From the NCBI GenBank assembly GCA_963281255.1, contig OY725505.1, positions 1,116,001 through 1,180,000 of the forward strand: a stretch of DNA of 64,000 bases, read 5' to 3'. This document shows, piece after piece, positions 21,063 through 32,650 of the stretch. Every line of letters starts with the position of its first letter. Position 1 is the stretch's first letter. The position numbers and the translations under genes are program-made. The DNA is from Aphrocallistes beatrix. Lineage: Eukaryota > Porifera > Hexactinellida > Sceptrulophora > Aphrocallistidae. Under the pieces are notes generated by a model. It saw only the letters and a program-made list of their open reading frames with translations, did not search any database and was not told the origin of the DNA.

Positions 21063-21315
21063 ATCGTACTTTTTGACTCTTTAGTATAATGGGTGTAGTT
21101 CCAATATGAAAATTACTCTCCTCCTAGTTCTTTCGAATGAACTATCAGATTAAGTATACGATCAAATTGATTTCATCACCGTTAAACATGACGTAATCGG
21201 AGTAATTTTGAAAAAGGTACCAGGTTCCATTTTGTACAAGAGATGATGAATAATCATAATCTGAAGAGAAAAACTTGACTGCGAACATTGCTAGATTTTT
21301 CTGTCAGATTCCCCG
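21063..21315 (-). repeat. Right terminal inverted repeat of the large transposon
   Basis: Reverse complement of 12401-12690 with roughly 10% divergence by eye plus one indel of about 30 bp. Confidence 0.85.
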
Positions 21316-21965
21316 TATATTAATTAGTTTAACCATCTTCTACCGCATCCATAATTTAAAAACTGACAAATTCGTCTTTAGTTAAGAATAATATAAACAA
21401 ATAGATAAAGGGGGAATGCAAATATTATATCCTTAGTAATTTTCTCATTCACCAACTACAATTGGCTATACATACATTTAACACTCATTTTCAGCTCGCT
21501 TACCATAAATATTGTTTGTGAAGAACGAAGTTTGGAAACAGATAACCAAGACTTCTGGGTTGGATATTTGTGACCAACTAGACCAACAGCGAATGAAACA
21601 GAAACAAACTAATTGTGATAAACTTGTACCTGTAATACAAATTATATTCTTTTGATCTGCAGGAATTAACCTTCCGTGAACATGGAAATATCTGCAGAAT
21701 TAAATATTTCAGAACCAAATGAAAACGATCAAAGAGGTCTTTGGGCTACGACTTAGGATTCGTAGGACTATTTCGGACTATTTGTATTATGTTCAATAAA
21801 AGATAATGGCCCCACCAATCCGACCGGTAGCTACGCATATGTATTCTGACGAAGCAAGTATATTTGTCTGACTACGACCATCACAAAGTCTTATTTGTGC
21901 CATTCAAAGAAAGTATTTATATTATTAGCAGAAATACCTTGGAAATTTATTGTGGCTATGGCAGG

Positions 21966-22155
21966 GCTGTATCAACTCATTTAGAGTTGGCAAAAAACTC
22001 GTTTTCTCGTGACCAACTCATTTATTTATATTGTACCAACTCATTCAACTCATTCATTTGGATGTAATCAACTCATTCAATTCATCCAGCTTGAAGCAAC
22101 TATCTCATTCAACTCATTTCAACTCATTCAACTCATTTCAATTCATCTAACTCAT
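21966..22155. repeat. Degenerate 'caactcatt' minisatellite
   Basis: More than twelve imperfect 9-15-base units ('caactcattcaactcattt') with drifting spacing. A shorter relative lies at 57370-57475 ('cattcaatttaattcaattc'). Confidence 0.8.
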
Positions 22156-22915
22156 TTTAAATATTTCAACTGACATTTAATAATTAATCATCAAAAATAA
22201 TTGATTAAAAGATGTGTTAATGAAATGAATCAACATGAATGAAAAATTTTAGAAAATAAATGTATATCAACTTACTTGTTGTTAACAACTGATTACTACA
22301 ACATCTTATTGCCAATAACTATTGAAAGCAGCTAATTTGCTGTAATAACAATAAGTTAAAACAAGAACATCCAGCTACTACACAGTACTAGAGAAGAAAG
22401 CATTGCTGTTAACAGCATTTCGACCATCCAGAATTCAATATCTTTAGTTGTGCTTAACTGTCGAGCTATAATATCCTCATCAATTTTAGAATAAAGGTTC
22501 GAAAATCCACTGTAATATAAGTAGTGGATAAAAGCGAGCGGAGTGAGCAATGTTAACTTTGTTAAAATTTTGATTCTTAAACGATGAAAGATCAATCTAC
22601 ATCTATTCTTGCTACCTATGTACCAGCAATTCCAACTTAATGTTTAAAATGAAAAATGCCTGGCCAATCATTTAAGGATTGAATTAATTTTCGCTTAATT
22701 TCGGATTACTATTCACAATTTTTGCCATCTCTATATTTAAAGGCGAGGCACTCTGGTTATTGAGGGTTCTGAAACAGAACCCACCTATCCAGGGTTTCAT
22801 CCAGCTTTCCAAAGTCATACGCCTAAATGGACGGCACCAATTTTCTACGCGTCTATACTCTGCATTTTTAGTGCAGCTCCTATAGGGACGGAGTATCTCG
22901 TCCGTCCGTATGTAT

Positions 22916-23385
22916 GTATAGTTCTCATCGACTAATGAAGGGTTTTCACCATGTAGGATCCGATTCTCGTGCTTTAAAAGTAATAATATGAATATTTTAT
23001 GAGTTATTAACATATTGATATATACATATTTTCACACCTTTTGAAAATAATCTTATTTAATGCTAAAAGGAGCTCTCAACGACTAATGTAGGACATTTTA
23101 ATATGTAGATTCCGATTTTCACACTTTAAAAGTAATAGTGTGAATATTTTATGAGGTATTAGCATGTGGATATATACATATTTTTACACCTCTCAATATT
23201 TCATTTTGAGTTGAAAGCGACTCCCCAATTGCTATTATAGGGTATTTTAATGTAGATTCCAAATTTCACACTTGAAATTCCCTAAAATGAGTAGTCCCCG
23301 ATGAATTCCGATATTCACATTTCTTGTTCCTTCGAGTCACTTTCTGGAGCTGCACTATTGGTCTGTCGACCGACATTTTTATTTA
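22916..23385 (+). repeat. R4 tandem repeat array, second copy
   Basis: Two and a half ~160-bp units as in 8940-9590, ending 'ggagctgcactattggtc' and TGTCGACCGACA. The two bases between TGTCG and CGACA differ from copy 1 (AC versus AT) while the stem is kept. Confidence 0.8.
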
Positions 23386-23569
23386 TGTTAATGGAACTCT
23401 ACATTAGTAATTTTTTAAATCAACCAATTCTTCTAGAAATACATGCTTATACTACTAATTGTAGACTCATTTGAAGTTGTTATCCTTACTATTTAAAACT
23501 TAATAATATTCACTTAGTCCTAATTAGTACATGTATTCGGTATTCACATACCTTTTACTTCTGAAATAC

Positions 23570-24893
23570 TTGTCATTTCAAAAGTACTGATCACCCCCCA
23601 CCAATTTGATATTAAGCAACGACTGATGTGTTATTTAATTACATATTCTCGAACTAGTCTCCCTTGACGCGAATACACTCCTTTAGACGGTCTACCCAGC
23701 AGCGAAATGTATTTTTATACTCCGTCTGTGGGATCGATTTCAGGTACTTATGAACGGCGATTTCGATCTCCATTCGGCTAGTGAACTCCTTATCAGAGAG
23801 ATGACATTTCAGCTTTAAAACAACCAGAAGTCACAAGGACTTAGGTCAGGGGAATAGGGAGGGTGATTCAGTGTTTTCATCCCTATATCCTTGATGTATG
23901 CGGTGACTTGTTTAGTTTTATGGCTACTGGCATTATCATGCAGAAGTTTTATTCCACGAGGACCAGTTCTCGGCCGACGCTCTGTGTAGTGTTTACTGAC
24001 TTCTGCGAGCACACGAGTGCAATACAAGTCTCCAGTAACATTCTGGCCCTTCGGAACGCAAACCTGGGCAACTGAACCGTAGGCGTCAAACGCAATTGCG
24101 TATATTACCTTCTTGGCACGGAAATCTGGAAGCGGTCTTTTAGGTCGGGGTTCGCCGGGATGCAGCCAACACTTAGATTTTTCCTTGGATTTAGGTTGTG
24201 AATAGTAAATCCAAGTTTAATCTATGGTTACTATCTCATAGAGTCGCCTTGCATCAAATTTTTCGTAATGTAGAAGATTTTCACAACATTCTACCCTCTG
24301 TTTCATCCGGGCCTCTGACAGCAAATACGGCACCCACCGAGCGCAAACCTTCCTTACTCAGAGATCTTCATTCAGAATGTGATAAATATTTCCCGTTAAG
24401 ATATCCTTATACCTAGAAATCTCTTCAATAGAGCAGCAAGGGTCATTTCGAAGAAATTCACCAACCAACTCAATTGAGGGTCCACCGGTTGCAGATTTAG
24501 GCCTACCAGTCCGAGGCTCATCTTCAATGCTTCCTCTTCACTCTCTGAATAGTCGAGCCCATCTTCTAACCGTGGAATAATCTAGTGTTTGATCTCCACA
24601 AACTTCCACGAGATCATTGTGGGTATACCTGTTCGAATCTTTTAGCAGTGATCGAAACTTGATATACGCCCTTTGCTCTTGCTCAATAATAGACGATTTT
24701 GAAGCCATAAATGTATAAGTAGCCAAAACTGACGAGATTGAAATGATGATTATAAGAAAAATACTTATGCTATCTTAAAAATTCTTTTAGATATTAGGAG
24801 AGAATGGGTAATGCTATCTGGATTATATTAATTGGTACATTCGATAACCACTAGCTGTCAAAAATCAATAGTGATCAGTACTTTTGAAATGAC
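23570..24893 (-). mobile_element. mariner element, ~1.3 kb
   Basis: A perfect 22-bp inverted repeat ('gtcatttcaaaagtactgat' plus CA) occupies 23572-23593 and 24871-24892, with a TA directly after the right end. One nearly full transposase lies on the minus strand. The left outermost bases are slightly altered. Confidence 0.9.
23800..24711 (-). pseudogene. mariner transposase (DD34D), nearly complete with lesions
   Basis: Starts 'MASKSSIIEQEQRAYIKFRS' with the N-terminal HTH ('DYSTVRRWARLFRE'), linker 'SIEDEPRTGRPKS', first acid in 'VTIDETWIYYS', second in 'LLHDNASSHKTKQV', third in 'YSPDLSPCDFWLF'. I count 34 residues between the last two aspartates, the mariner spacing. A stop near 24356 and small shifts break it. 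Catalyses cut-and-paste transposition into TA when intact. Confidence 0.87.
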
Positions 24894-25685
24894 CTAAGTA
24901 CTTGTATACGAGTATAGTTATATATCCTTTCTATGATGCAATATGGGAAAAATATGATATTGTAAAAGTTTAGTCATACGCGCCTCTATGCGCGCCCAGT
25001 ATGCCTGGATGCCTGCTCCTATCCATGCACCTATGTTCCCTCCGCACAATATCACCAGCAGATATGACGCATAGTGTAGCATTTCCCCTTCCTCGAACAA
25101 AATGATGCCTCACTCCCCTTGGAATAAAAAATGATTCCCCTGAACAAAATATGAACAAAATTCCTGTCAAGAAACCTACCATTTTATCGGTCACCTATCT
25201 TTTCACCGTTTCCGCCGAAAGAGATGCACCTTTCATCCAACATCCTAGTAGGTATTATCTTCCCTTATAACACCTCATTTCGAATGATTTGATCAAATGC
25301 TATGCCAATTGTTGCAACCTTTGCAATGTCCCTTCCCAATCTTCGCCACTCCAGGTAACACAACTTATAAAAGTGACTGCTTTGTATTCTCCATGTTAAT
25401 CCGTTTCTAAGGACTTTTGTCCTTGGTTCAATTGTGGATGCAACATGGAACACGTGAAATTACTCCTCATCTTATCACGGGGTGGAACAGTAGGATGTCC
25501 TTGAAGACCCTTCTGCACAGCGGTGCGGACCTTTTCTGATGAAGATGTCTCATTGTACAGCATTCCGATGTCAAAACAATGCTGCTACACGAAGGTTATC
25601 AAGGCAGTACCTATTACAACTGTACTACTACAGTATAAGCTATATGAGGATCTCGGTAATACAGGTCTGGACGGTTGAACCTACA
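24894..25685. other. Gap, possible former coding DNA
   Basis: Less AT-rich than its surroundings, with overlapping minus-strand frames (24918-25453, e.g. 'LTWRIQSSHFYKLCYLEWRR'). No family recognised, no repeat structure seen. Confidence 0.3.
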
Positions 25686-26157
25686 ATGCCGCAGAAAGCT
25701 GATTTTTGGCATGTGTGAGTATTTTGGCTATGACTCCAGTGAGTTCTGAGCTCATATGAAAATGTCGACTCACATGGAATTATGACGTCATTGTCACCTT
25801 TTTTATAATTAGAAATTTTTTTCAAAAGTTTTTCGGGTATAACTCAGCCATTTTAGATGATAGAAGGCTGAAATTTTGATAGAATGTGTATATAAATATT
25901 CCACACATGTGATATAACTATAATCAAAAATGATGACTCATCACTCTGTTATGACGTCATCATTACGCATCAAAATTTTAAAAAATGATAAATTTGGTAA
26001 TTTTTCGTGCGATATCGATTATAACAATAGGTCAGACGTATCTAGAAATGCTATCTCCCTTATAATTAATCAATGTGACTCCAGGCGCCCGAAGTGCGGC
26101 TCCGGCGGACACAAAGTGTTCGCCAGCCGCGCGCGCAAGCAAGCGAAGCGCGCTTGT
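25686..26157 (+). repeat. R1 repeat, full-length copy
   Basis: Body from 'cagaaagctgatttttggca' through the two TGACGTCA sites to the three-hairpin terminus. Hairpin 2: GGCGGACAC (26104-26112) with GTGTTCGCC (26116-26124), one G-T pair. The outer pair is G-C, where the copies at 1530 and 2780 have T-A. Confidence 0.85.
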
Positions 26158-26689
26158 GTACTATTATGGACTATATCTTTGAAACAAGATCACTTTTGAT
26201 CACTTTTGAAACAACTCACACTGTACCATAACTCTTATTTCAATTCGAATTTAGTCAAGAATGCCATGAAATATTAAGGTTTAATTAATATTTAACACGA
26301 TTGATAGCAAACAACTAATGCATAAGTTCAATTAACAAAAAACAATCGAGTGAACTCCAATCTTATGATAAAATACAATGACACACCAGGTATACTCCAT
26401 TTTCGATATATTCGTATTCAAGACAATTAGAGTTAGCAATAAACATATATCTAGGTTAGAAAGCAATTAGTATACCTAAAAGAAGCAAAATTCATGGAGT
26501 TAAAAAAAATTCAAGACGGTCATTTTCGTCCAAAAGGTTCCGGACGTCAGGTGTCATATTTCAAGAATTCCCACCGTTGGAAAGCTTTTATATAGTACTT
26601 AAGTAATATTAATTTACTTAGGTATATAGCATAGATTTATGGTTAACTTTTACGCGCAATTATTTCGAGTATTTCGATCAAAAAAACAT

Positions 26690-26900
26690 TCTGTGGAGCG
26701 CAAGCAAGCGAAACGCGCATATATATATATATATCTTATATAGCAAAACGCTAGGAATTTTTTTTGAGTTTGTCCGAATTGATTGAAAAATTGGCCAAGT
26801 CGTAGAGATTGAACATTTGCATGTAGTTGTAAATGATATGACTACGATTAAGTTCTAAGATCTAAGCGAAATTTTCACTCCTCTGCAAAAAAATAGAAAA
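26690..26900 (+). repeat. R1 hairpin fragment followed by R1b repeat
   Basis: 'gagcgcaagcaagcgaaacg' (26697-26716) and a (TA)n run are followed by 'gaattgattgaaaaattggc' and 'aagtcgtagaga', the R1b body also found at 2117-2260. End of one repeat is joined to the start of another. Confidence 0.6.
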
Positions 26901-27033
26901 CAATTTTTCACACCTTATCTACGTACACTAAATAAATAGCTACACTATCACAATAGAAATCATTGTACGTCACTAAATTAGATCATCATTGTTATTAATA
27001 CTCCAAAGCCACAGCTTATGTTTGATATATTAA

Positions 27034-27475
27034 ATGTACAAGCGCGCAGCGCAAGCAAGCGAATAAGGGAAATAACATCTCTAAATATGTCTGTCCTACT
27101 GTTATAATCGATATCGCACGAAAAATCACTAAAATTATCAATTTTTAAAATTTTGATGAGTAATGATAACATCATAAAAAAGTGATGAGTCATCATTTCT
27201 TGATGATAGTTGCATCATATGTGAGATATGTTAGTATACAGATTCTATTAAAATTTCAACCTTCCATTTCCTATAATGGCTGAGTTATGCTCGAACAACT
27301 GTATTGCTTAACTTTTATAAATGTGATAATGACGTCATAATTCCGTGATGAGTCGACATTTTGGTTTGAGCTCAGAACTTCCTGGAGCCATAGCCAAAAG
27401 ACTCCCACATGTCAAAAATCAGCTTTCTGCGCCTGGCAGTTTCTTCAATCAATTCGTAACAGATATATAGATATA
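27034..27475 (-). repeat. R1 repeat, reverse body joined to a forward terminal motif
   Basis: The body 27064-27475 is the reverse complement of R1. At its inner end, 27034-27063, the hairpin motif 'gcgcagcgcaagcaagcgaa' is in forward orientation relative to the window, opposite to expectation. This suggests inversion or recombination at the hairpin end. Confidence 0.65.
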
Positions 27476-27591
27476 TATATATATGTACAAACATTAATCA
27501 AGTTTTAATAGTATGGATTATCATGTATAGCAATAAAAAAATCATGTGCATATTTTCACACCTTTATATATATATTTTACACCATTTGACG

Positions 27592-27890
27592 AATTTTGAA
27601 AAATACATAAATTAAACAAATTAAAAAAATAGGCTAGAGACTTGTTTCCAACGGTTGACATGGAGTTTTCAGGGGTGTATATTTCGAATATCGTATTTTT
27701 GAGTAAGTTCGATAATTAATTTGTTTTGTTTTGCTTACAATAGATACATAAAGTAACAAATTACAACAATAGGCTAGAGACTAGCTTCCAACAGTTGACA
27801 TGGGATTTTTAGTGCTGTTGATTTCGAATATTATATTTTCGGATCCATATGAAAAATTATTCGTTAACCTTTATTTACAACATTTATATA
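27592..27890 (+). repeat. R2 tandem repeat, two units
   Basis: Two ~140-bp units with 'ggctagagacttgtttccaa' and 'ggctagagactagcttccaa', as in 417-1498. Confidence 0.75.
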
Positions 27891-28175
27891 CAGGGTGTAA
27901 CAAAATTGATGCCCTATTACAGAAGGTCAATCAGTTTTCCTTTTGTTTGGGAACCATCTTGGCATGAGAGGTCTCTTGTAGCTTTTAGCACCGATAGTAT
28001 TCTTTAATCAATCACTAATGTCCTCTCTTAAAATAAAACGAAAAACTGGATTGGTTTTGACAAGAAAACCCCTACCAAACATGTCCGAATACATTTTCCA
28101 ACAAAACGGTGCTCCTGCTCACAAGGCTATAAGGACAAAATGCATAATTGGCTGATATAAAACCGTACCCAAATA
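27891..28175 (+). pseudogene. Tc1-like transposase relic
   Basis: Starts at 'acagggtgtaacaaaattga', a Tc1-like terminus. Near 28090 the frame gives 'SEYIFQQNGAPAHKAIRTK', the second catalytic block of Tc1-like transposases with Asp changed to Asn. Nothing else of the gene survives. Confidence 0.6.
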
Positions 28176-28199
28176 TCAGAAGTACTCTTTTCACAATTT

Positions 28200-28378
28200 T
28201 ATCTCTAAACGGAAAATCCCATAATAAATCTGCACTTGGAGAAGAAGCCTAGTTTGCGCGACCACTAAATAATTTCCAAATTGCTTGAATTTTTTATGAT
28301 GAACATGTGGTGATCAAAGTAAACTATTAGAAGGGTAATCGTCTAAAGATTCAAGCTTTTTTATTTTTTGACACACTC
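28200..28378 (-). repeat. R5 foldback arm fragment
   Basis: Matches the right arm of the element at 42776-43194 ('cgcgaccactaaat', 'tggtgatcaaagtaaactat', 'aagattcaagcttttttatt', 'tgacacactcta'). Confidence 0.6.
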
Positions 28379-28394
28379 TATAATGTGGATACGT

Positions 28395-28638
28395 ATGGAC
28401 ATATCTCAAATATGATGTTACTATCATAAAAAATGATGACTCATCACTCTGTTATGACATCATCATTACTCATCAAAAATTGACAAATTTGGTGATTTTT
28501 CGTGTGTTATTTATTACAACAGTATGACACACTTGTTTAGATGTGTTATCTACCATATAATTAATCATTTTGAGCCTAGGCGCTCAAAGGGCGTCTCTGG
28601 CTGACACATCGTTTCCGCCAGCCGCGCAGCGCAATCAA
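28395..28638 (+). repeat. R1 repeat, 3' part
   Basis: From 'gatgttactatcat' through the second CRE-like site (degraded) to a diverged hairpin terminus ('aggcgctcaaagggcgtctc', 'gcgcagcgcaatcaagcgaa'). Confidence 0.65.
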
Positions 28639-28639
28639 G

Positions 28640-31460
28640 CGAATATCCTGTAAATTGGAAAATATTCTTCACGCCCTTAAACACTTTCCAGGTTTAAACC
28701 ACACTTAAATTAGTGTCTAGCGCTCCTAGATCATCCCTTGAGATCAATTACTCTTATTTAAAGATTAGTGTTTTAAACAAACATTGTTTAAAGAAAAGTG
28801 TTTTAAACTAACAAAATTTATAGAAGGATTAAGCTTTAATTTATAGCAAAAAAGAGATATTTTGAATGGAAACATGTTTTCATTCCATTTATACTGATGA
28901 AAGAAATGGTTTACCACGCTTCATAAACTTCTTCCAAGTTGAGATATAAAATTAATTAAAATTTTCTTTTGGGCCCTCTAGTCCTTAAACGCTAGCGATT
29001 TCGGAATCAATCCAGTGATTTAAGGACCCCCAACAAACATTTGACGGAAATCAAAATAACATGGAGCAACAACTTGCAAGGAGGTCTTTTTTGAAAATTT
29101 CCAAGCCCAATTCTTGTGGAATCTTATTTCTCAAGTTTTCATTCAATCTTGATGCTAAATTGAGACAAGAGGCAGTTTTTACTTCTGATGTTTTAGTTTT
29201 CCCCAATTTTCAGGTTTTGTTTGATCTTCAAAATAACTCACAAGAACTTATCTCGATTCTGAGCATTTGGGGTGAATGCTGATTGGATTTTGCAAACTTC
29301 CATTGGCTGTTTTGACAACCAAAAGTCTATCCAGCGGATTATGGTGTTTTTAGTTTGAGTAGTACATAATCAGTTCCCTGATCAACATCAACAGGATCAT
29401 GATATTTTTGTATTTGTATCAAATTTACTTTGAGACTAAAACAAAATGCTAACTCTCACCGAGGAAAAATTAGAGATCCCTAAATCGCTAAATATTTAGG
29501 GTCAAAAGTTGAGGAACCTCTTATCGCTACTGACCCCAAATGCTAAAGTTAAGATACTAGGAGGCCATAAACACAAGTGCTCCCCCCCCCGATTCATTAT
29601 GAGATTTCGGGACTCCAGCCCTAAAACGCTAGTGTTTAATGTTTGTGGGCTCCAAAAACGGGCTTACACCCGCTATATTCTAGAATCAATCATATTTCTA
29701 CTATACTTATAATAATTGCATCAAATAAAAGAAGCTTTTTGACCCTGGAGCGTATCAAGACCTATCTTAGAATTTCGATGGGAGAGAAAGTGCAACAGGC
29801 CTTGCGTTAATATCAGCACATGGACGTGAGATCCAACTTGATCCAGAAGATCAATGAAATGGCGAATAATAAAAGAAAGATCGGAATCAATTTGTTAGAT
29901 TTTTTTAATGATGAAAGCTAGTAGATTTGAATATTAAATGAACTTCCAAATAATATTTCGGCGGGACATAGTCCCCTGTACACAAGTATTGTGCAGTAAA
30001 TACTTTACTGTCTCACTTTTATTGACCCTGTGATAACAATGCTGCTACTTCGTAAGAGAAACAACAAAACACTTGAATCTTCCTATGCATGCTCATATTA
30101 TGCTAGATGACCTGAAAAAAAATTCTTTTTCATGGCTCTGTACTGATCTTAATATTGTTAACATGCCTTGATCCAAGATACTACACATTATTCAGCAAAC
30201 CTCATCTCTCCGCCGAAACGATCAGACGAAAGCGCTGTTAGCTCTTGAGTTTGCGACTTTAGGTTGTACAATCCAGTAATCATTCCTATGATCATTCTAG
30301 TAATAGTATTTGTTAGTAGAATTAGAACAAGTGATAATATAGTATAGTCAGGTCAAAATAGGAAGCAAATAGTCCCAACCCTAAAAAATTGCAAGAAATT
30401 GTTTTATTGCATTTTCCGTTGTATCACGTCTTAGGAGTAACATACTAAAAGTTTACCGAAATCGAAACATCAGAAAATGATATGGCACTACCCGTCGTTG
30501 ACCCCAAACTATAAAAATCACCGGTTCTGAAAACTGAGATTTAAACTTTCATAATGATTGCAAATCTGAGAAAAACAAGGGGTCACTCGATATGGTTTAC
30601 ACCAAATTTGGAGATCGGAATGTTTACATTCCAGGTTGCTGCTAGGGAGGGCCCAAAATATTTTGCTCAAAATATAGTCAAGACATACATATATACAGTG
30701 TTTTTTTAAGCTAAATTTGGGCCCAAAAGGGCCTCTAATTTCTCTTCAGGGACCTCTAATTTCTTAACATTTTTATGACATATACTTAGCTACATATTTT
30801 TGTAATGTTATGTTTTGTGGTAAGGGACCTCTAATCTTTTGCAGGGCCCTCTGAGCAAATCCTTTTAAAAAACCTGTATATATATATATATATCAATTTG
30901 CCGGAAATTTGATGCTTAGCACGAATATGAAAACTGATTTGCAATAATTTGAAAGTTTAAATCTAATTTTATCGTCTTGATGGAGTGATGGATGGTACCT
31001 GGCATCATAGGCCAACTTTTGTTTAAAACCTGGCTTGGGCACAGCTGAAAGATTTTAATAGTTGTATTCCTGTAAGCAAATTTTATTACATTTGCATTTC
31101 ACATGGATAGACAATCTACGGTTGATTTGTTTTAATCGAAAATGCTCAATAACCTTACCTTAAAATACAACAATACCTCAATATTAAACTGCTGTTTGAT
31201 GGAAACATGTTTCAGCTCCTCCAGCAATTTGGTGCAACATTATATTTAGGGCACAGCATTAACTACTATATTGATTTGATTTCCATGCAATTCTCCAGTA
31301 CTTATTGTTCCCCGGAGAGAATAATCTGTCGACAGGACCTTGTTCATTAAATAAATCGAATATAGAACCTTTCCATCTCTTAACTCGAGCCTAAGGGTTA
31401 AGTGGAGTCCCCTCTCCTTTTTGGTCCTATACCTTATTTTTCTGTAAATAGGATTTTATC
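28640..31460. other. Intron gap with short repeats
   Basis: No gene recognised. Near 28975-29035 and 29470-29650 there are related 'ccttaaacgctagcgattt' and 'ctaaaacgctagtgttta' pieces. 30711-30870 holds repeated 'gggacctctaatttctt' units and ends in (TA)n. A C-rich run lies at 29583. Confidence 0.45.
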
Positions 31461-31462
31461 CA

Positions 31463-32650
31463 GGAGCCATATTCACTAAGAAGTTAATCACGTATTTACT
31501 TCGAACTTAAATCTATACTTTACTAAGTTCGAACTTAAGTACTAACTTTTATTATCGATTTACTTAAATTGAGCACTTGACTAAATACGTAGTTAGTAAC
31601 AAAAATTACTAACTAGTAAATCCTAAACAACTCGAACAATAAAATGGAAGAATTGCAAAACAAATTGGACGATGAATGTGGAATGTACTTTAATTGAATG
31701 TATTGAAATACATAGTGATTTGATTAAAGGGTCAGGTGATAGCGCCGAATTCATCAAGAAAAAAGGCACTTTGGATTGACATCGCAAGAACATGGGAATG
31801 ATAGAGGGGTTAATGAGGTGAAAAAAAGTGGAACAACCTGAAACTAGCCGCAAAGTCAAAGGTTATGCTAGTCTTATGGAGGCTAGTAGAAGTGACTAAC
31901 TCTGTTGGTGTCGTAGATTATGTTGAGACACTTCTCTATGCAGACAAGACTCACACAAACACCGAGAGAACATCACAAATGTTTGAGAATAGCCCATATT
32001 TCAGGGAAATTACAGCGGATCTCTTCCAAGCACCTCTTGAGATTGACAGTGAAGAGATCCTTGAATCTCATGTGGTGAAACTAAAGATTTATTATGCTGC
32101 AGAGAAGTAAAAGTCGAAATCGAAAATGGAAACATGAAGCTTCTCCCGAGTTTAGTTAGTCAAGGTTGGCAGCATCCCATTTAATCCCTCTGCAACAGTA
32201 CACTATCAACAAATATGCAGAACAAATGGCATATTATAAATTGGAAAAACTATTGAATCTTTGGCAGCTGCAGATGTAAAACTTGTAGATCCTATTATCA
32301 TGATTAATTTAGTATAATATAGAATTGTGGTTTTAGTTTGGAATATCGGCTCACATCTATACATCAAATGATGTAAATTGAAGCAGTTAAAAAGACGAAC
32401 GAAAAAATTAGATGCTCTCTATTTAATGGAATGTCATAATTGTTGATACTTCAAAGAAATATTGACTGTATGTCAATAATTATAAGCTAACGAATGTTTA
32501 AGCCACCTCTGTAGGTAACTTAAAGCTGTTATTTAAGTTCTTACTTCTGCACAAACTTAAATCTGAGTGAATACCAATTAAGTTCGAACTTAGTACTTAA
32601 TACTAAGTTCGAACTTAACACGCACCTAAAATGTTAATGAATACAGCCCC
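31463..32650 (+). mobile_element. Harbinger-like element with Myb/SANT gene relic
   Basis: Ends 'ggagccatattcactaa' and 'ttaatgaatacagcccc' are imperfect inverted repeats of the PIF/Harbinger type. Subterminal 'taagttcgaacttaa' palindromes occur at both ends (31535, 32575-32615). Interior frames are broken; pieces such as 'EEILESHVVKLKIYYAAEK' (32050-32108) and a preceding 'NEVKKSG' stretch suggest the Myb-like accessory protein rather than the transposase. Confidence 0.55.

Larger units (their letters stand above)
12401..21315 (-). mobile_element. Large DNA transposon with ~290-bp terminal inverted repeats
   Basis: 12401-12690 and 21063-21315 are inverted copies of each other ('aatctgacagaaaa', 'ctagcaatgttcgcagtcaa', 'atggaacctggtaccttttt', 'gagtcaaaaagtacgat'). 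Both have 'tata' just outside ('tatacagtaatctg', 'tatacggggaatctg' read inward). Outside them, the left flank 'aaggcaggtcatgtatta' and the right flank 'aaccatcttctaccgcatcc' are adjacent in other copies of the R3 foldback, so the element inserted into an R3 end. It encodes one minus-strand, intron-containing gene (12707-20533) and has since been invaded by four other elements. Superfamily not assigned. Confidence 0.8.

Noticed and set aside
22021-22155. Possible CRISPR-like or regulatory array of 'caactcatt'
   Set aside because: The units are short, degenerate and unspaced, so it is a simple minisatellite in a eukaryotic intron.
26978-27196. 72-residue minus frame and its relatives at 25930 and 37612 as a conserved small protein
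   Set aside because: The similarity between them comes from the R1 repeat itself. The frames are interrupted differently in each copy.
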